Positions 1 to 12,500 of a stretch of DNA of 64,000 bases are shown in pieces (position 1 is the stretch's first letter; the number at the start of each line of letters is the position of its first letter). The DNA lies in NCBI GenBank assembly GCA_003993805.1, contig RSEF01000001.1, forward strand, positions 145,767,783-145,831,782, in the 5' to 3' direction. The position numbers were made by a program, and so were the translations under genes. The notes under the pieces are model-generated. The model saw only the letters and a program-made list of their open reading frames with translations, was not told the origin of the DNA and made no database searches. The stretch is from Himantopus leucocephalus (taxonomy: Eukaryota; Chordata; Aves; Charadriiformes; Recurvirostridae).

Positions 1-253
1 ACACCCAACAGGTCTTCGGGTCAGGTTTTCCCAGATGGAGCGGCTTAGCTATCTCTAGGCTAGTAAAGTGTACAGGCTCACAGAACATGCCCAGGAACAG
101 CTATGTGATCATCCACTCTGGCAAAATACAGCACAGCTTTGTCCCAGGGGATCTAGCACTCTCCCCTAGGCACCTTTCTGGGAGGTACCATGCACTAAGG
201 ACCTTTCCCAGCAGGCAGCCTGAATCAGGCCCCCTTCTTAGGAGGTGAGTTTC
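1..253. other. Unassigned intergenic sequence
   Basis: Moderately GC-rich sequence at the left edge, upstream of a CR1 fragment. No exon or recognisable repeat family was seen. If CTPS2 is read on the minus strand this lies beyond its 3' end. Confidence 0.4.
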
Positions 254-708
254 ATAGAATCACAGAATAGTTGAGGTTTGCAGGGACCTCTGGAGACTGT
301 CCAGTCCAACCCCTGGCTCAGAGCAGGGGCAGCTACAGCAAGTTGTCCAGGGCTGTGTCCAGCTGGGTTTTGACCATCTCCAATGATGAAGACTCCATCA
401 CCTCTCTGGGCAATGTGCTCCAGTGTTGAGCCACCTGCACCATAAAAAAGTTCTCTCTTACCTTTAAGTAGAATTTCCTGTGTTTCAGCTCCTGCCCATT
501 GCCTCTTCTTCTGTCACTGGGAACCACTGAGAAGAGTCTGGCTCTGTCTTCTTTATTCCCCTTGCATCAGGTATTTATAAACATTGATAAGATCCCCCTT
601 GGGCCACCTCTTCTCTAGACTAAGCAACGCCAGCTCTCTGAGCCTCCCATCATATGATGAATGCTCCATCTCCATCGTCCTTCACTGGACTCACTCCAGT
701 ACGTCTAT
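254..708 (-). repeat. CR1 LINE 3' fragment (antisense)
   Basis: Read on the plus strand it opens with the reverse of a CR1 3' end (tagaatcacagaatagttga), then the usual order of antisense CR1 phrases: 'agcaggggcagctacagcaagttg', 'catcacctctctgggcaatgtgctccagtgt', 'cctgtgtttcagctcctgcccattgcctctt', and 'tctgagcctcccatcatatgatgaatgctcc'. It is 5'-truncated, as most CR1 copies are. The minus-strand 64-residue reading across 333-527 is a CR1 shadow, not a gene. Confidence 0.9.
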
Positions 709-1547
709 GAAAGTTTAGCTGTAGGCAAGCAATCTCAGCCACTACAGTTAGGCTCAAAAGAGACTCCCGTCCCTGCCCTAATTTATTGTTACAGATACAG
801 CCCTTGAACCTAAGCAACTGAGCCAACATAGCATGGAAAATACAGATTTCAGACCTTGACGTGCTCCAAGTATATGCTAAAGAGGAGTTTTAACCAGTGG
901 TACTGACCTAGACAGTTTAGTACATTAGGTTACCTGCTCAACAGTTCATACTTCCCAAGAAGGAAGAATGGATCCAAGTCTATCGAGACACGATCACGCA
1001 ACATGATACAGATCAATGATCTCAGAGTAAATATCTTTCTTTCTATGTCTTTCATTACATGCCCCATTTTAGAACGAAAACACCAAAGCAAACTGCTTTA
1101 TTTCATTGTTATCCCTTACAAGAATCCAAATTCCATTATTCACATACAAATGAAAAACATATACACCATCTCGCTTTGTTAAAATTTGGTGTGTATTTCT
1201 GTATTAGCAGGCTGTCTTTCTTGTCCTGCCACAGCACTAAGTAAATACTGCTCTCTGCTAAATTGCTGTATTTGGTGTAAACATAAACATGGAAATGAAT
1301 ACATTTCCACTGAAGGTCCTTACTCGAAAAGGATGAGAGGTCTGAAATAATGCAAAAGCATGCTTCACAAACATTTTGCTTCAGAAGGGTAAGAGTCAAC
1401 CTTCAAACCTTACCCTCCATCCATGCTTAGGAATTATTTCTTCAGACTTTGGACTGTGTGTGTAAGGTTTGGCTTTTTCACATGCTCCTCTCTCTTTAGT
1501 GAGAGAAGCCTAGCTATAGGTTGCTTTTGATAATCATGCTTCATTTC
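709..1547. other. Intergenic sequence, nothing recognised
   Basis: AT-rich single-copy-looking DNA between two CR1 fragments. The short open frames at 1059-1399 lie on both strands, have no recognisable domain and are not bounded by convincing splice signals. Confidence 0.5.
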
Positions 1548-1930
1548 ACAGAATGGTTGAGGTCGGAAGGGACCTCTGTAAGTCATCTGGTCCACCCCTG
1601 CCGCTCAAGCAGGGCCACCTACAGCCAGTTGCCCAGGACCACTAACCTGGCAGCTTTTGAGTATCTCCAAGAATGGAGACTCTACAACTTCCCTGGGCAA
1701 CCTATGCCAGTGTACGGTCACCCTCACTGTGGAAAAGTGTTTCCTGATGTTCAGATGAAGCCTCCTGTTTCAGTTTGTGTCCACTGCCTCTTGTCCTGTC
1801 ACTGGGCAACTCTGAGAAGAGCCCGGCTCTGTCCTCTTTGCACCCTCCCTCCAGGTATTTATACACATGGATGAGATTTCCCCCCTCCCACCTCCAGCCT
1901 TCTCTTCTCCAGGCTGAACAGTCCCAGCTC
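1548..1930 (-). repeat. CR1 LINE fragment (antisense), part 1 of a split copy
   Basis: Antisense CR1 starting 'cagaatggttgaggtcggaagggacctctg' and running through 'gggccacctacagccagttgcccag', 'actctacaacttccctgggcaacc' and 'ctccaggctgaacagtcccagctc'. At 1930 the CR1 stops abruptly and resumes at 2330 with the next consensus phrase, so the intervening DNA is a later insertion. Confidence 0.9.
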
Positions 1931-2329
1931 TGGCAGGCAGGTGTTTCAGCCATCCCCAGGAAAGCAGGGCTTCATGTGTAACAGTAACTTGGGAAGACAA
2001 ATGCCCTATCTCCAAACATCCCCCCTTCCTCCTTCTTCCCCCAACTTTTATTGCTGAGCACGATGTCACATGGCAGAGGATATCCCTTTAGTCAGTTGGG
2101 GTCAGCTGTCCCAGCTGCGTCCCCTTCCAATTCCTTGTGCACCCCCAGCCTGCTCACTGCTGGGGTGGGGTGAGGAGCAGAAAAGGCCTTGAGGCTGTGT
2201 AAGCACTGCTCAGCAACAGCTAAAACACCCCTCTGTTACCAGCACTGTTTTCAGCACAAATCCAAAACAGCCAGCCGCAGACAAGCTACTATGAAGAAAA
2301 TCAACTCTGTCCCAGCCAAAACCAGTACA
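1931..2329 (-). mobile_element. Avian ERV LTR fragment nested in CR1
   Basis: This block interrupts a CR1. Its parts match, in the same order, the LTR at 58.3-58.6 kb: 'gcagggcttca', a C/T-rich stretch, 'atatccctttagtcagttggggtcagctgtcc', 'cccccagcctgctcactgctgggg', 'ttgaggctgtgtaagcactgctcagcaacagc'. Read on the minus strand it starts with TGTACTGG at 2329, an LTR-style TG terminus, and is truncated at 1931. I recognise this as a common bird ERV LTR type. The family name is not assigned. Confidence 0.75.
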
Positions 2330-2546
2330 CTCTCAGCCTTTCCTCACAGGAGGGATGCTCCAGTCCTTTAATCACCTTAGTGGCCCTTTGCTGGACTTCC
2401 TCCAGTATGCCCATGTCTCTATTGTACTGGGCAGTCCAGAACTGGACACAACATTCCAGGTGTGGCCTCACCAGAACTGAATAGAGGGAAGGATCACCTT
2501 CCTCGACCTGCTGGCAACGCTACTAATGAAGCCCAGGATTTGGCTG
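2330..2546 (-). repeat. CR1 LINE fragment (antisense), part 2 of a split copy
   Basis: Resumes the CR1 interrupted at 1930: 'ctctcagcctttcctcacaggag', 'cctttgctggacttcctccagtatgcccatgtctct', 'cagaactggacacaacattccaggtgtggcctcac', 'ctcgacctgctggcaacgct'. Ends near 2546. Confidence 0.88.
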
Positions 2547-5221
2547 GAAAAGGTTCATTTGCCTTCTTCCATTTTGGAAATGACATGCTGCTGCTTCTGT
2601 CAGGTCAACCAGGAGATGGATCTCTTGTGACAGTGATGTGTTCATCTCCAGGATACTGCTTTGTGTAGCACAGTTAGCAGGAAGAGGATTGATAAGGGTG
2701 CTGGGAGATTAAGGTACCGTTTCCAGCTTCACTCCAGGTTGTATGTCTTTTTGTCCCCTCATTTTTTCTGATAAATCACAGCTAATGCAACTCGGACATG
2801 ACTAAATGAAAAATTCCCTCCTTGACACCACAGTTCACAATTGACACTATGATTCTCTAATACAGTATCTAAACACTTTTGCGTAACACAATTTAATATA
2901 TTTGAAAATACATTTGCACATTACAGACAATCTTAGGAAATGCTTCACCTTTCACAAACCAGTGGCCAGTGTCTCTCATTGGGGAAGACATACAGTGACA
3001 CCAATTCTGCCAATACCTGCTATTTCTAAGGCACGCATTTGCAGACCACTCTAGAAAAACACTGCCCTAGGAATACATTTTATATTTCATTGGCATTAAA
3101 GCTTCTTTTAGCAAAGAGATAAATGGGCTGTGTAACCTGAGGCTTTCTAAAGCAATGTAAAGCTCTCAAACTTGCTGTTTCACAAAGCTGTAATACGAGA
3201 CATGGTGCTTTCTATTTTTGTACAGATATTTAACTTTTGATGAATTAAAGAAGCCACTTTGCCCAAAACCAAAATGCAACACAAAGCTCAAAATTCAGAA
3301 GTTTTCTTTATAGGAAAGGGTGCCTCAGGCAGCCGGAGCCCATCAGTTACATAGCTCAGGTCCAGCTTCTGTGACAGGTCTGATGATGCCACATTGCTAA
3401 TGGGATCCAGCCTTAAACACGGTACAGCACCTCTCGCCTCCTCTTCCTGTCTCTGCAGTTCAGGTTGCAGTCCTGGCTTTGCCGGGCTGCCTGCTATTGT
3501 CATGCAGTGGAATAACTTGTGATTTCTAAATTAAAATACATCATTCTATTCTATTGCGGAATGAGTGCCACGACCATGGAGTGGTCACTGGATGAGGGAA
3601 AACGTGGGTGAACCTTAATTCACCTTTATATTCATTTATTGAAATTAACTGAGTGTTGGATGGCTGGAGCCCAGATAGTGCTCCAGGTTTATGACTGCTT
3701 CTTCTACAACTTTCATACAAGTGTTCAAATTACATTTTAACATATGAGTGTATTTACTTTCTCTCTTACAAAATACAAATACAAAACCACCTTCTAATAT
3801 CACTTCTGTAATTTTGTAGGTCAGAATTATGTTCATTATTATCAGACTTTCAGGAGAGATAGAGTGAATACATTTGAACTTTTGTAAAGTGAAATCACTT
3901 ATAAAAGCANCTTCTGTAATTTTGTAGGTCAGAATTACGTTCATTATTATCAGACTTTCAGGAGAAATAGAGCGAATACATTTGAACTTTTGTAAAGTGA
4001 AATCACTTATAAAAGCAAAGTGAAAAGACGTGTATCCAACATCAATTATTAAAATCACAAAGAGCTGAAATACAGCAACAATTTCTCATTTGTACATATT
4101 GAACAGCAAAAAAGTAAAAAAATATATATATACAACAAGCTTAATAGGGAAACAAACCTGAAACAGTTCTCTACTGCTCATGGGTAAGACAACTTTCCCT
4201 TAAATTTTTTAGTGCATTCCCTCTCATTCACAAGAACTAATGCATTTTATCTTCCTGTTCTAAAGCAAACTGAAAACAACCAAATCTTCCTTCAAATCAA
4301 GAATAGTTGTGAACTAGTGAATTAATACATATTCACCTGAGATCATTCTGAAATATAGGAAAATATCAATAATGATTAACAGCTAAGTTGCAGAACCATT
4401 TTGTCATTTTAAAAGAGAAACGGCATTTATACAGAACAGTAAAATTGTCATCTGTAAAGAGAATTATTGAAAACAGTATAGGAGGAGATGCTACGAGGAT
4501 GTAAGCAGCTTACTCTTCTGCTTTCTTCTATTCAATATTGTCCTGTTCCCAACTTTCTGTAACATAAAAAGAGGAAGAATAAATGGGGAAAAAAAATGGT
4601 TAAAAATATTTTTTCCGTAACTCAGTTTATTTCATGCTTATGTCAGTTTCTCTCAAATCTGTTGACTGATTTCAAAGTAGTCTTACGGTAAATACTACAA
4701 GTAGGTGCAAATCATCTAGGTCAAACAGCAGAAAGCAAAACCACAAAGCTAAATATAGTCTACATGTGTATCCAGCTCTGATTAACGGGTAGAATTAACC
4801 CTGAGATAAAAATAAATAAGCCAATGCTTCTATCCTTCTTTTATATCTGAAATTAGTTATTTAATCCTTTCTAGAGTAATTCTGTTGAATACAATTCGTA
4901 TCCACCAGTGACATGTTCAAACAAAATCAGATTGACTACTGATAACTACTTAAAAGCATGACAAAAGTACATTCATCCACGCACTGAAAAAGTCATATCT
5001 GCAATGGTAAATGAAGAATTACCATTCATAAATTCCATTGAGGAAAGCAAGGTCAAAGCTAAAGGGGCTGTCCTGTACTCTGTGTTGGTCTCAAGAAACA
5101 GAGCCATGATGTTTGGAGGTGGGAAGGATCCAGGCAAGAGTGAAAAGGACATGCATCGGTACTGTATCTGCATGCACCAGATCATGAAATCTTATAATAT
5201 TCTGTTTTCCACTCTCATGAT
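2547..5221. other. Intergenic sequence downstream of CTPS2
   Basis: No exon recognised. It contains the duplicated block around the single N at 3910 (listed separately). Reverse-strand AATAAA hexamers (forward TTTATT) occur near 3634 and 4624, but no CTPS2 poly(A) site can be chosen from them. Confidence 0.45.
3803..4017. repeat. 107-bp duplication flanking a single N (join artefact)
   Basis: Bases 3803-3909 and 3911-4017 are near-identical 107-bp copies separated by one N at 3910. They differ at about three bases (attatg/attacg, gagagatag/gagaaatag, agtg/agcg). A lone N between duplicated ends is what an assembler leaves when it places two overlapping contig ends side by side; the few differences fit two haplotypes. 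Confidence 0.85.
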
Positions 5222-5341
5222 CTGGGGATGTGGTACTTGGGGATATGGTTTAGAAGTGGTTTTGTCAGGTTAGGTTAATGGTTGGACTTGATGATCTTAA
5301 AGGTCCCTTCCAACCTTAACGATTCTATGATTCTATGATTA
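5222..5341 (+). repeat. CR1 LINE 3' end (sense)
   Basis: Sense CR1 3' terminus: 'ttgtcaggttaggttaatggttggacttgatgatcttaaaggtcccttccaacc' split over this span, ending in the 8-bp tail repeat attctatgattctatgatt typical of CR1. Confidence 0.88.
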
Positions 5342-6467
5342 TTATCTTTAACATGTGGTACATGAGAGGGAAAAAGAAATAAATTAAAAATCACAGAAGA
5401 AACCCATGCTGCAGCTAGGGACTAAACTCTAACTTCTAGCATCTCATGCCAGTACTTTAATCAGGAGACCATCAGGCAGAAATGCATCATTCATATGCAG
5501 CCTTAATCGTCTGTTTGGCGCAGCTGCTTAGTGACTACACCATGTGAGAGGAACAAAATCAGAGGGGAAAGTTGCGTTCTGCTTACAGAATTCCTTAGAA
5601 ATCCTGAAAAGCAGGAACGTATACATGTATCAGAGTACCATACCAGCCACAACTCTGTTGAATCTGTGTAGGGAAAAACGCAGTAGGACTAAGATTCAAA
5701 CCCAGATCCTGCAGAGATCAGGTGTCTCACAGGAAATATACCCTCTGAACTGAAAGGAAATCTATGGCTACCATGTTTACAGGTGAAAAAACAACCAATC
5801 CAACATCACTTTGGCAAAGCCTATGGCAAACAAAGCTACGATTTTATAAAACTTGTTTGTATCTCTTATCACTCTGCAGATTAAATCCAAGTATTTATCT
5901 TGGGATGTCTTTGTTATATCAATGCATCAAATGCAATTACAAGTGAATATTAATGCAAAACAAAAAGTCACGTCAACGTGGTGTACTTGAAATGATCGAA
6001 ACTTGCAAACCGAAGTAACAAANGTGTTAATGCATCAAATGCAATTACAGGTGAATATTAATGCAAAACAAAAAGTCATGTCAACATGGTGTACTTGAAA
6101 TGATCGAAACTTGCAAACCGAAGTAACAAAAAAAGAAAACATAATCTAAAAATGTATTTTCGTTGTATCTTCAAACACTAACACAACTTGATTTTGTTCA
6201 GCATCCTACATATAAGCTGTACCCAAAACACTTAGCAGACTTTAATACAACAATTGTAGAGTTAAGCAGCAGAAGAGGAAAACAATTAAGTGCTGCAGGC
6301 AAGGAAGAAAACATAAGCTCTCGGATGGGATTTGAAACAAAAGGGAGAATCAAGATAACTTTGTCTCCTGTTTCAAGTCTAGAAGAAATAAATGTCATAA
6401 AGCAGTATCAAAACGATTCTGTTTACCTCAATAGCATCATCCATTTCTGTGATCTCATATGATCATT
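5342..6467 (-). other. CTPS2: Probable CTPS2 3' UTR and downstream DNA
   Basis: Sequence following the CTPS2 stop codon on the minus strand. A minus-strand ATTAAA (forward TTTAAT, about 6240-6245) is a candidate poly(A) signal, roughly 225 nt past the stop, but no downstream element decides it. Includes the duplicated block around the N at 6023. The UTR end is therefore open. Confidence 0.4.
5921..6130. repeat. 102-bp duplication flanking a single N (join artefact)
   Basis: Bases 5921-6022 and 6029-6130 are near-identical copies (starting aatgcatcaaatgcaattac) separated by the N at 6023 and a few bases. Differences such as cacgtcaacgtgg/catgtcaacatgg look like allelic variants, suggesting an unmerged contig overlap. 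Confidence 0.85.
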
Positions 6468-6537
6468 TCAGCTCATTTCTGAATTAGGGAATTCTTTCTC
6501 TGGAGAGTTGTCATCGCTGAGGTCACTGTAGCTGTCA
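6468..6537 (-). CDS. CTPS2: CTPS2 last coding exon with stop
   Basis: The minus-strand acceptor TTTTAACAG precedes TGACAGC. The preceding exon ends in AG, so the split codon is AGT (Ser). The exon gives [18 protein letters not shown] then SEMS and stop TGA at 6470-6468. This acidic, Ser-rich tail resembles the human CTPS2 C-terminus (SDRYSDASDDS...) in length and composition, and such tails are phosphorylated in CTP synthases. Residues after the SDD motif are much less conserved than the rest. Confidence 0.88.
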
Positions 6538-9500
6538 CTGTTAAAAGCAATATGCAGTCAGAAGGATCTAAAACAAATATTGTATTTTTAACCCTCCAAC
6601 CCAGTTGATGCATGTAACAAACACTTTCCTCAAATGCAGCCCATTTCCAGAAAACTACTTTAAGCTCATGCTCAGTTTTGGTATTTCAGAACGCCTTCCT
6701 CTACAGGAATGGGCTTAAGTTTAGAGTCTAAGAACTGATGAGAAAAAATATTCCACCACATAAGCGGTATGTTCCATTTCTTTTTGCTTGGATCCTGTAC
6801 ATTCATTCTGTAGTTTCCTGGTGCTGCGTGCCTGCAACCATGATTAACAACATGGAGAATAACAGGTATTCAGAGCACGACTAAAAGGAATTTCTCCTTT
6901 ATAATAAAGAAAATTACTGTTTTGACCAAAGAAAAAGTTAAGACAACTTCATTTATTCAGAATGCTTCAATTTATTCTTAAATTACATTTAATTCTACAA
7001 ATTTTCACTCTTCCAGTCAGAACATAAATAATTTTCACTGCACCAACCAATATCCTGGCAGTTTTTTCTGAGGTTTTATCCCCTTCTTGCTGCTTTCTGA
7101 GAGTAGACTGGTTTTCACAGAACAAGCTGCCATGCAAGTGACCGTTTTATAAGTGGCCAGAACAAGTAAACAGTGAAGGACAGGAATCACCACAGCGACT
7201 GAGAGAAAGAAGTGCCCACAAACCGCATTTTCAGTCAGCTGTGATGTCTATCAGATCTCCAGGTTTATCTTAACTCTAAGTGCACCTCTTCAGAAGAGCC
7301 TCCAGCCTCATTGTCCCCCTACTACACTTCACTTCCACAGTCTGTTTTCCAGATACTTGGATTTCCCAAGATCAGAAGCCAGCAAAGGGAGCCCAGGGAA
7401 CTGACAAGTACATTTAAGCGGCAATAATTCTGGTCAGTTCTCTGATACATCAGAGCGCAGGTTACAGTTAACACAGTACAGGTGGGGACCTCAGACCTCG
7501 TTTGTGTGGGTACAGCAGTGGCAGCCTTGGGTACCAACTCTACTCCAGCTACTGCACACCTGTCTTGTCACACCTCACTCATCACATACAGCTTCATCCT
7601 CCAGCCATCAGGACTTCAGTCACGCCACACTCCCCACCTGTGGGCAGGATCTCCCACTGAGACATCAAGCACATAACCAGCCCATGACCCACCGAGGCAC
7701 AGCCTTATCGGTTGATCCGCAGTGACTACCTGCTGTGTAATGCTTCAAGGGGAACTATGTAACCCCGCAGCTGGAGATCTTTGATCTAGATTGCAATGTG
7801 GAACGGTGAATAAACTGTGCTCAGTTATACTGGTGCTTGTTACTGAGCACTGCTTTGTAGCCTGCATTTCACCCTCTCTTCTTTGCAAAAAAAAAAAAAA
7901 TAGTAATAATCAAAGATTAAGTAAAACCACAGCCATTTAATAGTGTGGGACAGGAGAAGCGGCACCAACAGTCATCTCATTTAATTTCTACCTCTGACTG
8001 TTAGGAAAGCCTCCCACAGTTACAGCAAATGACTGTACCAAATTCTGTGCAAGATAGCATAGATATTCCAAGTGTTCCAACATTAAGGCTTTGCCTACAG
8101 CATTCTGCCCTTTCTTCGCATGACACGCGTGTTGTTGATGCGGTTCTTATAAAGAATGTGTCATATCAGGCTAGTGAGAAATGCTCAATTTGATCATTTC
8201 CCCAGCTGGCAAACAATTACACAGTTCAAGTGAGGAAAGTGTTGTTAACAGTATGATCAAGCATGCCAGATGCACACAGACAAACACAACATCACCGACG
8301 TTGTACTTACTTCTTTCTGAAAGTACCCATGGAAACATGGAATAAAAATTCAGTATTATTAAAACAGTTCTGCATTTTCACATCACAGCAAAACAGCAAA
8401 CATTGTTCACAGAACAGAGGGTAAAACTGTGATTGCAGAGAGCTGAGTAATCTCACAATAGCCCAAAGTCTCCAGAGGAGGGGTTTTTTTTATGGGTTCT
8501 GCTGCCCAGTGGCAGTCACAGCCCAAAAGCATATGCCAGAGCTCCGTATACAACACAGTACAGGAGACAGATGCTTAAGTAAAAATGCTCAGGGGCCAGT
8601 GAGGTGACTGGAGAAGTGCCCAGCTTCATCTCTTGTAGACAGACGCTGATCCCCACCCAGTGATCTCATCATCAGTCCTCCCCCACCCAATAACAGGGGT
8701 TTTAGAGGCAATCGCCCATAGAAGCAGTCACACAATGCTGGCTGCTTCCATCATTTCATTGACTTACCACCCCAGCTTCTTGGGCCTGTTTCCAGCTTGC
8801 GGAAGCTGAGGGTCACCTGGCTAGCCACTAGCCCAGAGGCTAAAACACTTACTTGGCCAATGACAATTTTGTTCCTGTTTCCACACTGCCCAATTCAGCA
8901 CAAGGTTTGACTCCGCACCCCAGAGTAGGGCTCTTGTCACCACATTCTTGACTGCTTTGCAGTAGCACCTCAGGGTCTCTCCTGCTTTAGGGCTGTCCTG
9001 CTGGGTGTAAGTCAGTTTTATCTCTAACAGGCAGGCCACAGTGGCAAAAGAGGTAGGGGAAATATCCAGGTAAGGGTCGGCCCTTGGGCTTCAGACTCGG
9101 GTAACTGTCAGTCTTACAGTTTCAGCTGCTTGAATGATATCTCTTAAGCACCCCCAGAAGCTGTGGCATTACGTTACCACGAAGAACCTGGGCTCCAAGG
9201 AAACCTGACCTGCAAGAATTAAGCTGCCAGTGGCCTTGAAAGAAAAAAGGGACTCATGAGTCTTGGCATATCTGCATCTGGGTGCTACAGCTTCAAACCA
9301 GTACTGATGTCCAGTTTGTAAGATTTACTGTGATATCAACTGTACTCAACTGATAAGTAATCTGAAGAAAAACTCCAGGTGGTATTAACCACAAATGAGT
9401 CATCACCTCTCTTCAGAATAAATATGTACTTCCTTCCAAATTACACTGAGTTGCTCCACAGATACGAAACACAAAACCAAAATGGATATTTTGTGCTCAC

Positions 9501-12500
9501 AGTTGCTAATATTATGTGACGGTACTTAAATGTGCTGGCTATGGAAGTAGTGGTGGTGGAAAATCAAATAAGCCCAGCTTTTACTTTATGAAATTCTTTT
9601 TCACGCTGAGCCCTCAAGTGAAAAAAATATGCTTACATTTCCTTCAGCAAGTTTTCTCTCAGTTTGTGTACAAATTAATTAGCAATTATCTCAGACAGGA
9701 ACCTGACACCCACTTCATCTTGTTTGTAACCATTTCTACAACAGTGGACTCCAACAAAAAGGAGCTAGTGAGCAGATCTAAGGCCACCACAGTGGTTCTA
9801 CTCTATCTTTGTTTTTTCATGGGATCTGGAGTGTAAAAATGTGGCCAAGAGAAAAACAGAATAAAACTCAAGAGTATGCAGTGTCATTGCATCTAGTCAG
9901 TCACTTCAGCCTCCAAGATGAAGAATTTTGGTAACTTTGATCCTTACACCTAATCTACCTGTAGTTAATGGAAATACATTCACTGCAAAGTGAAATATCA
10001 ACCAGTACCTAGCTGGTGTCTCACTTTGCAGTTAACTGCAATGTGAAACATCTCCTAGTACCTACCTGGCATTGCACTTTGCAGTGAACTGCAACTTATT
10101 TCCTGACTGCAGCAAGGAAAATATCCTCTGTTGAGAAATTACATTGTGGGGTTTTGTTTTGTTTTGAAGTTCACTCATCCTCAGATCCCTGTCTTCTCAA
10201 GACACAAGCAATAAAAAGCGCTTTCCCCTGCACATGCTCCATTATTACCAAACTCATGCCCTTTTCAGATCTCTCTGTTCTACTGACAGAGGCACCATCA
10301 TACCTCTGCTATGCATCAGTCTAAAGCACGGAAGGAGGCAAGATGAGAAGATTCCCTATTGGTATGGTACAAAAGGCAGCCGATAGCTGGGGCCACACGG
10401 CATGAATCATAGAATCATAGCTGGAATGCATCACCTCAGCAACCATTCTCAGATACAAAACCACTAGGATTAAGACTCAAGATCAATTTTCAACCTGTAT
10501 TTCTCAAACAGCTGCTCAAAAGCACCAAACTGCCTGCTTTCAATGTTTTTATTAAGAAACAAAGGCAACTGTAAAATGGGTACTCCTTGAACGTTCTGTT
10601 TGTTTCATTTGGAAAATCCAGATCAACATTCTTTAAAAACAAAGGATTTGACACAGTTTCAGAGGGGCTTTTTTCATCCTTTTTTAATGTATCACTGACA
10701 AAAAAGTCCTTTTCCAGAAATGCAAGCAATTTAAACAATAGTTACAGTAATGCTATTCCCTGCAAAGGCAGGAGCCAAGCTAAGTGTATTTCTTCCTCAA
10801 TGTAACTTAAAAGATAAATGTAATTACATTTAGTACAGGCTGTGGCTGTTTAAAACAAACAATTGTTATAGCTTTCGAGAACCTAGCAAAATGCAGTCTG
10901 TCAATTACTATTATTTATTCCCCCCACATAAAGCTGAATGATTAAAATTATTATAGTCATTAAAACATTATTTAAAGTAAATGCATATTTGATTATGCAA
11001 TGGTTATAATTGCAGTCACCCATATTTCTCAGTGCATATTTTTATGATCATTATATGATCATAAAAATGAACGTATATTATTTATCATGATGCCCATCAT
11101 TATATGATCCCATGCTTCCATGAAACATCATTTGATTAAAGAATCCCTCAGCACATTCCTAAGACTCCCCAGTTCCAACTTGCCAGACATCTGCACTCAC
11201 ATAACTGGACCTAGGATAATGGTTTTATTAGGACCCAGCATTACAAAAATCACAACCAAGATACCAGAACATGGATGTTATAAAAACTCCCAGCTGAGTC
11301 TCATGCATGGGATTCAATTCATATCCCTTTAGACATCTTCATCTGAGACAGCTGCCACCAGCTTCTTACAGTCAATGGAGAGAAACAGGCACTTGTAGAG
11401 TATAATGCTTCTGACCCACTCAACTATTACAATGAGCTATTTGGCTCCTTTGAAGTGCATATAAACTTAGCCACTACAGAAAAAGACTTGAGGTGACTAG
11501 CTCAGAAGTGCCTTCACTGTAAACATCTAACATTAAAATGACAAAGTAACTGCCATAACTAACCATTACTAAGTTCATCACTAAGTACCACTATGGTTGA
11601 GAAGGGATTTCCTCTATAACTTTTTCTGTAGTTTTCTGTAAGAGCCCTGAGGGCACCCATAGGTCTTACCTGCCCTGACCATCCTCTCCTGGGGCCTCCA
11701 TCAATGGGCCCAGGAGCTTTGGCCCCCAGTCCTTGCCTGAGCTATGTCACAGGCATGCCTGTACCCATCTCTGTAGTTCAGTAGTCACTTGTCAGCTGGA
11801 CTTCCTGGACTGACCTCAGACCTGACTCATCACTTTGCACTTCTGCACTGGACTGTCTGTAGGACATGGTGATTGTCACTGGAGCCAGTCCACTTGCCTT
11901 CTTTGCCAACTGTGGCACTGACTCCTGCTGGTGAGGACACTGCCCCTAGTAGTAAAGCTGCCACCCCTGGCTCCTGGATTGCCTTCTTTCGTGGAGCAGC
12001 CCCTCTCTTGCTGCTCTCTTGACATTCTTCAAGCCACAAGATTTTCTTCGCTTTCCTCTGAAATGTATGGATTTGGCCAATGGCAGAAATATGATGCCAC
12101 GCCAGATGTGTTATTGGTTGGGGACAGTGTACAGGGGACATCAGAGATAGCCCTGCCCATATCTCCTTTGTCCCTCATACACCAGAACATATCACACAGG
12201 CTGTTTACTGTTCTGTTTATAGGTTCTTGTCCAAACCTCCCTACACAGCTGGTTTGGGAGACAGCTGGACCATGTTAGTGCAGTAAGCACCATACGAACA
12301 AGCTTTCTGAGGTTTTTTTCTTTATGCGCCACTCCTTCTGTCCTCTGGACATTTTTGTTCCTTGTCTCTGAATGCAACTCCTAAGTCATCTTTTATTAAT
12401 AAGCTGCCCAGAACTTAACAGGTTACTCTGTGACTAGATGGCCTTCCATTAGCATATTCACTAATGACTTGCAAAAATTTCTGTTGGCAGCAGTCCTAGT

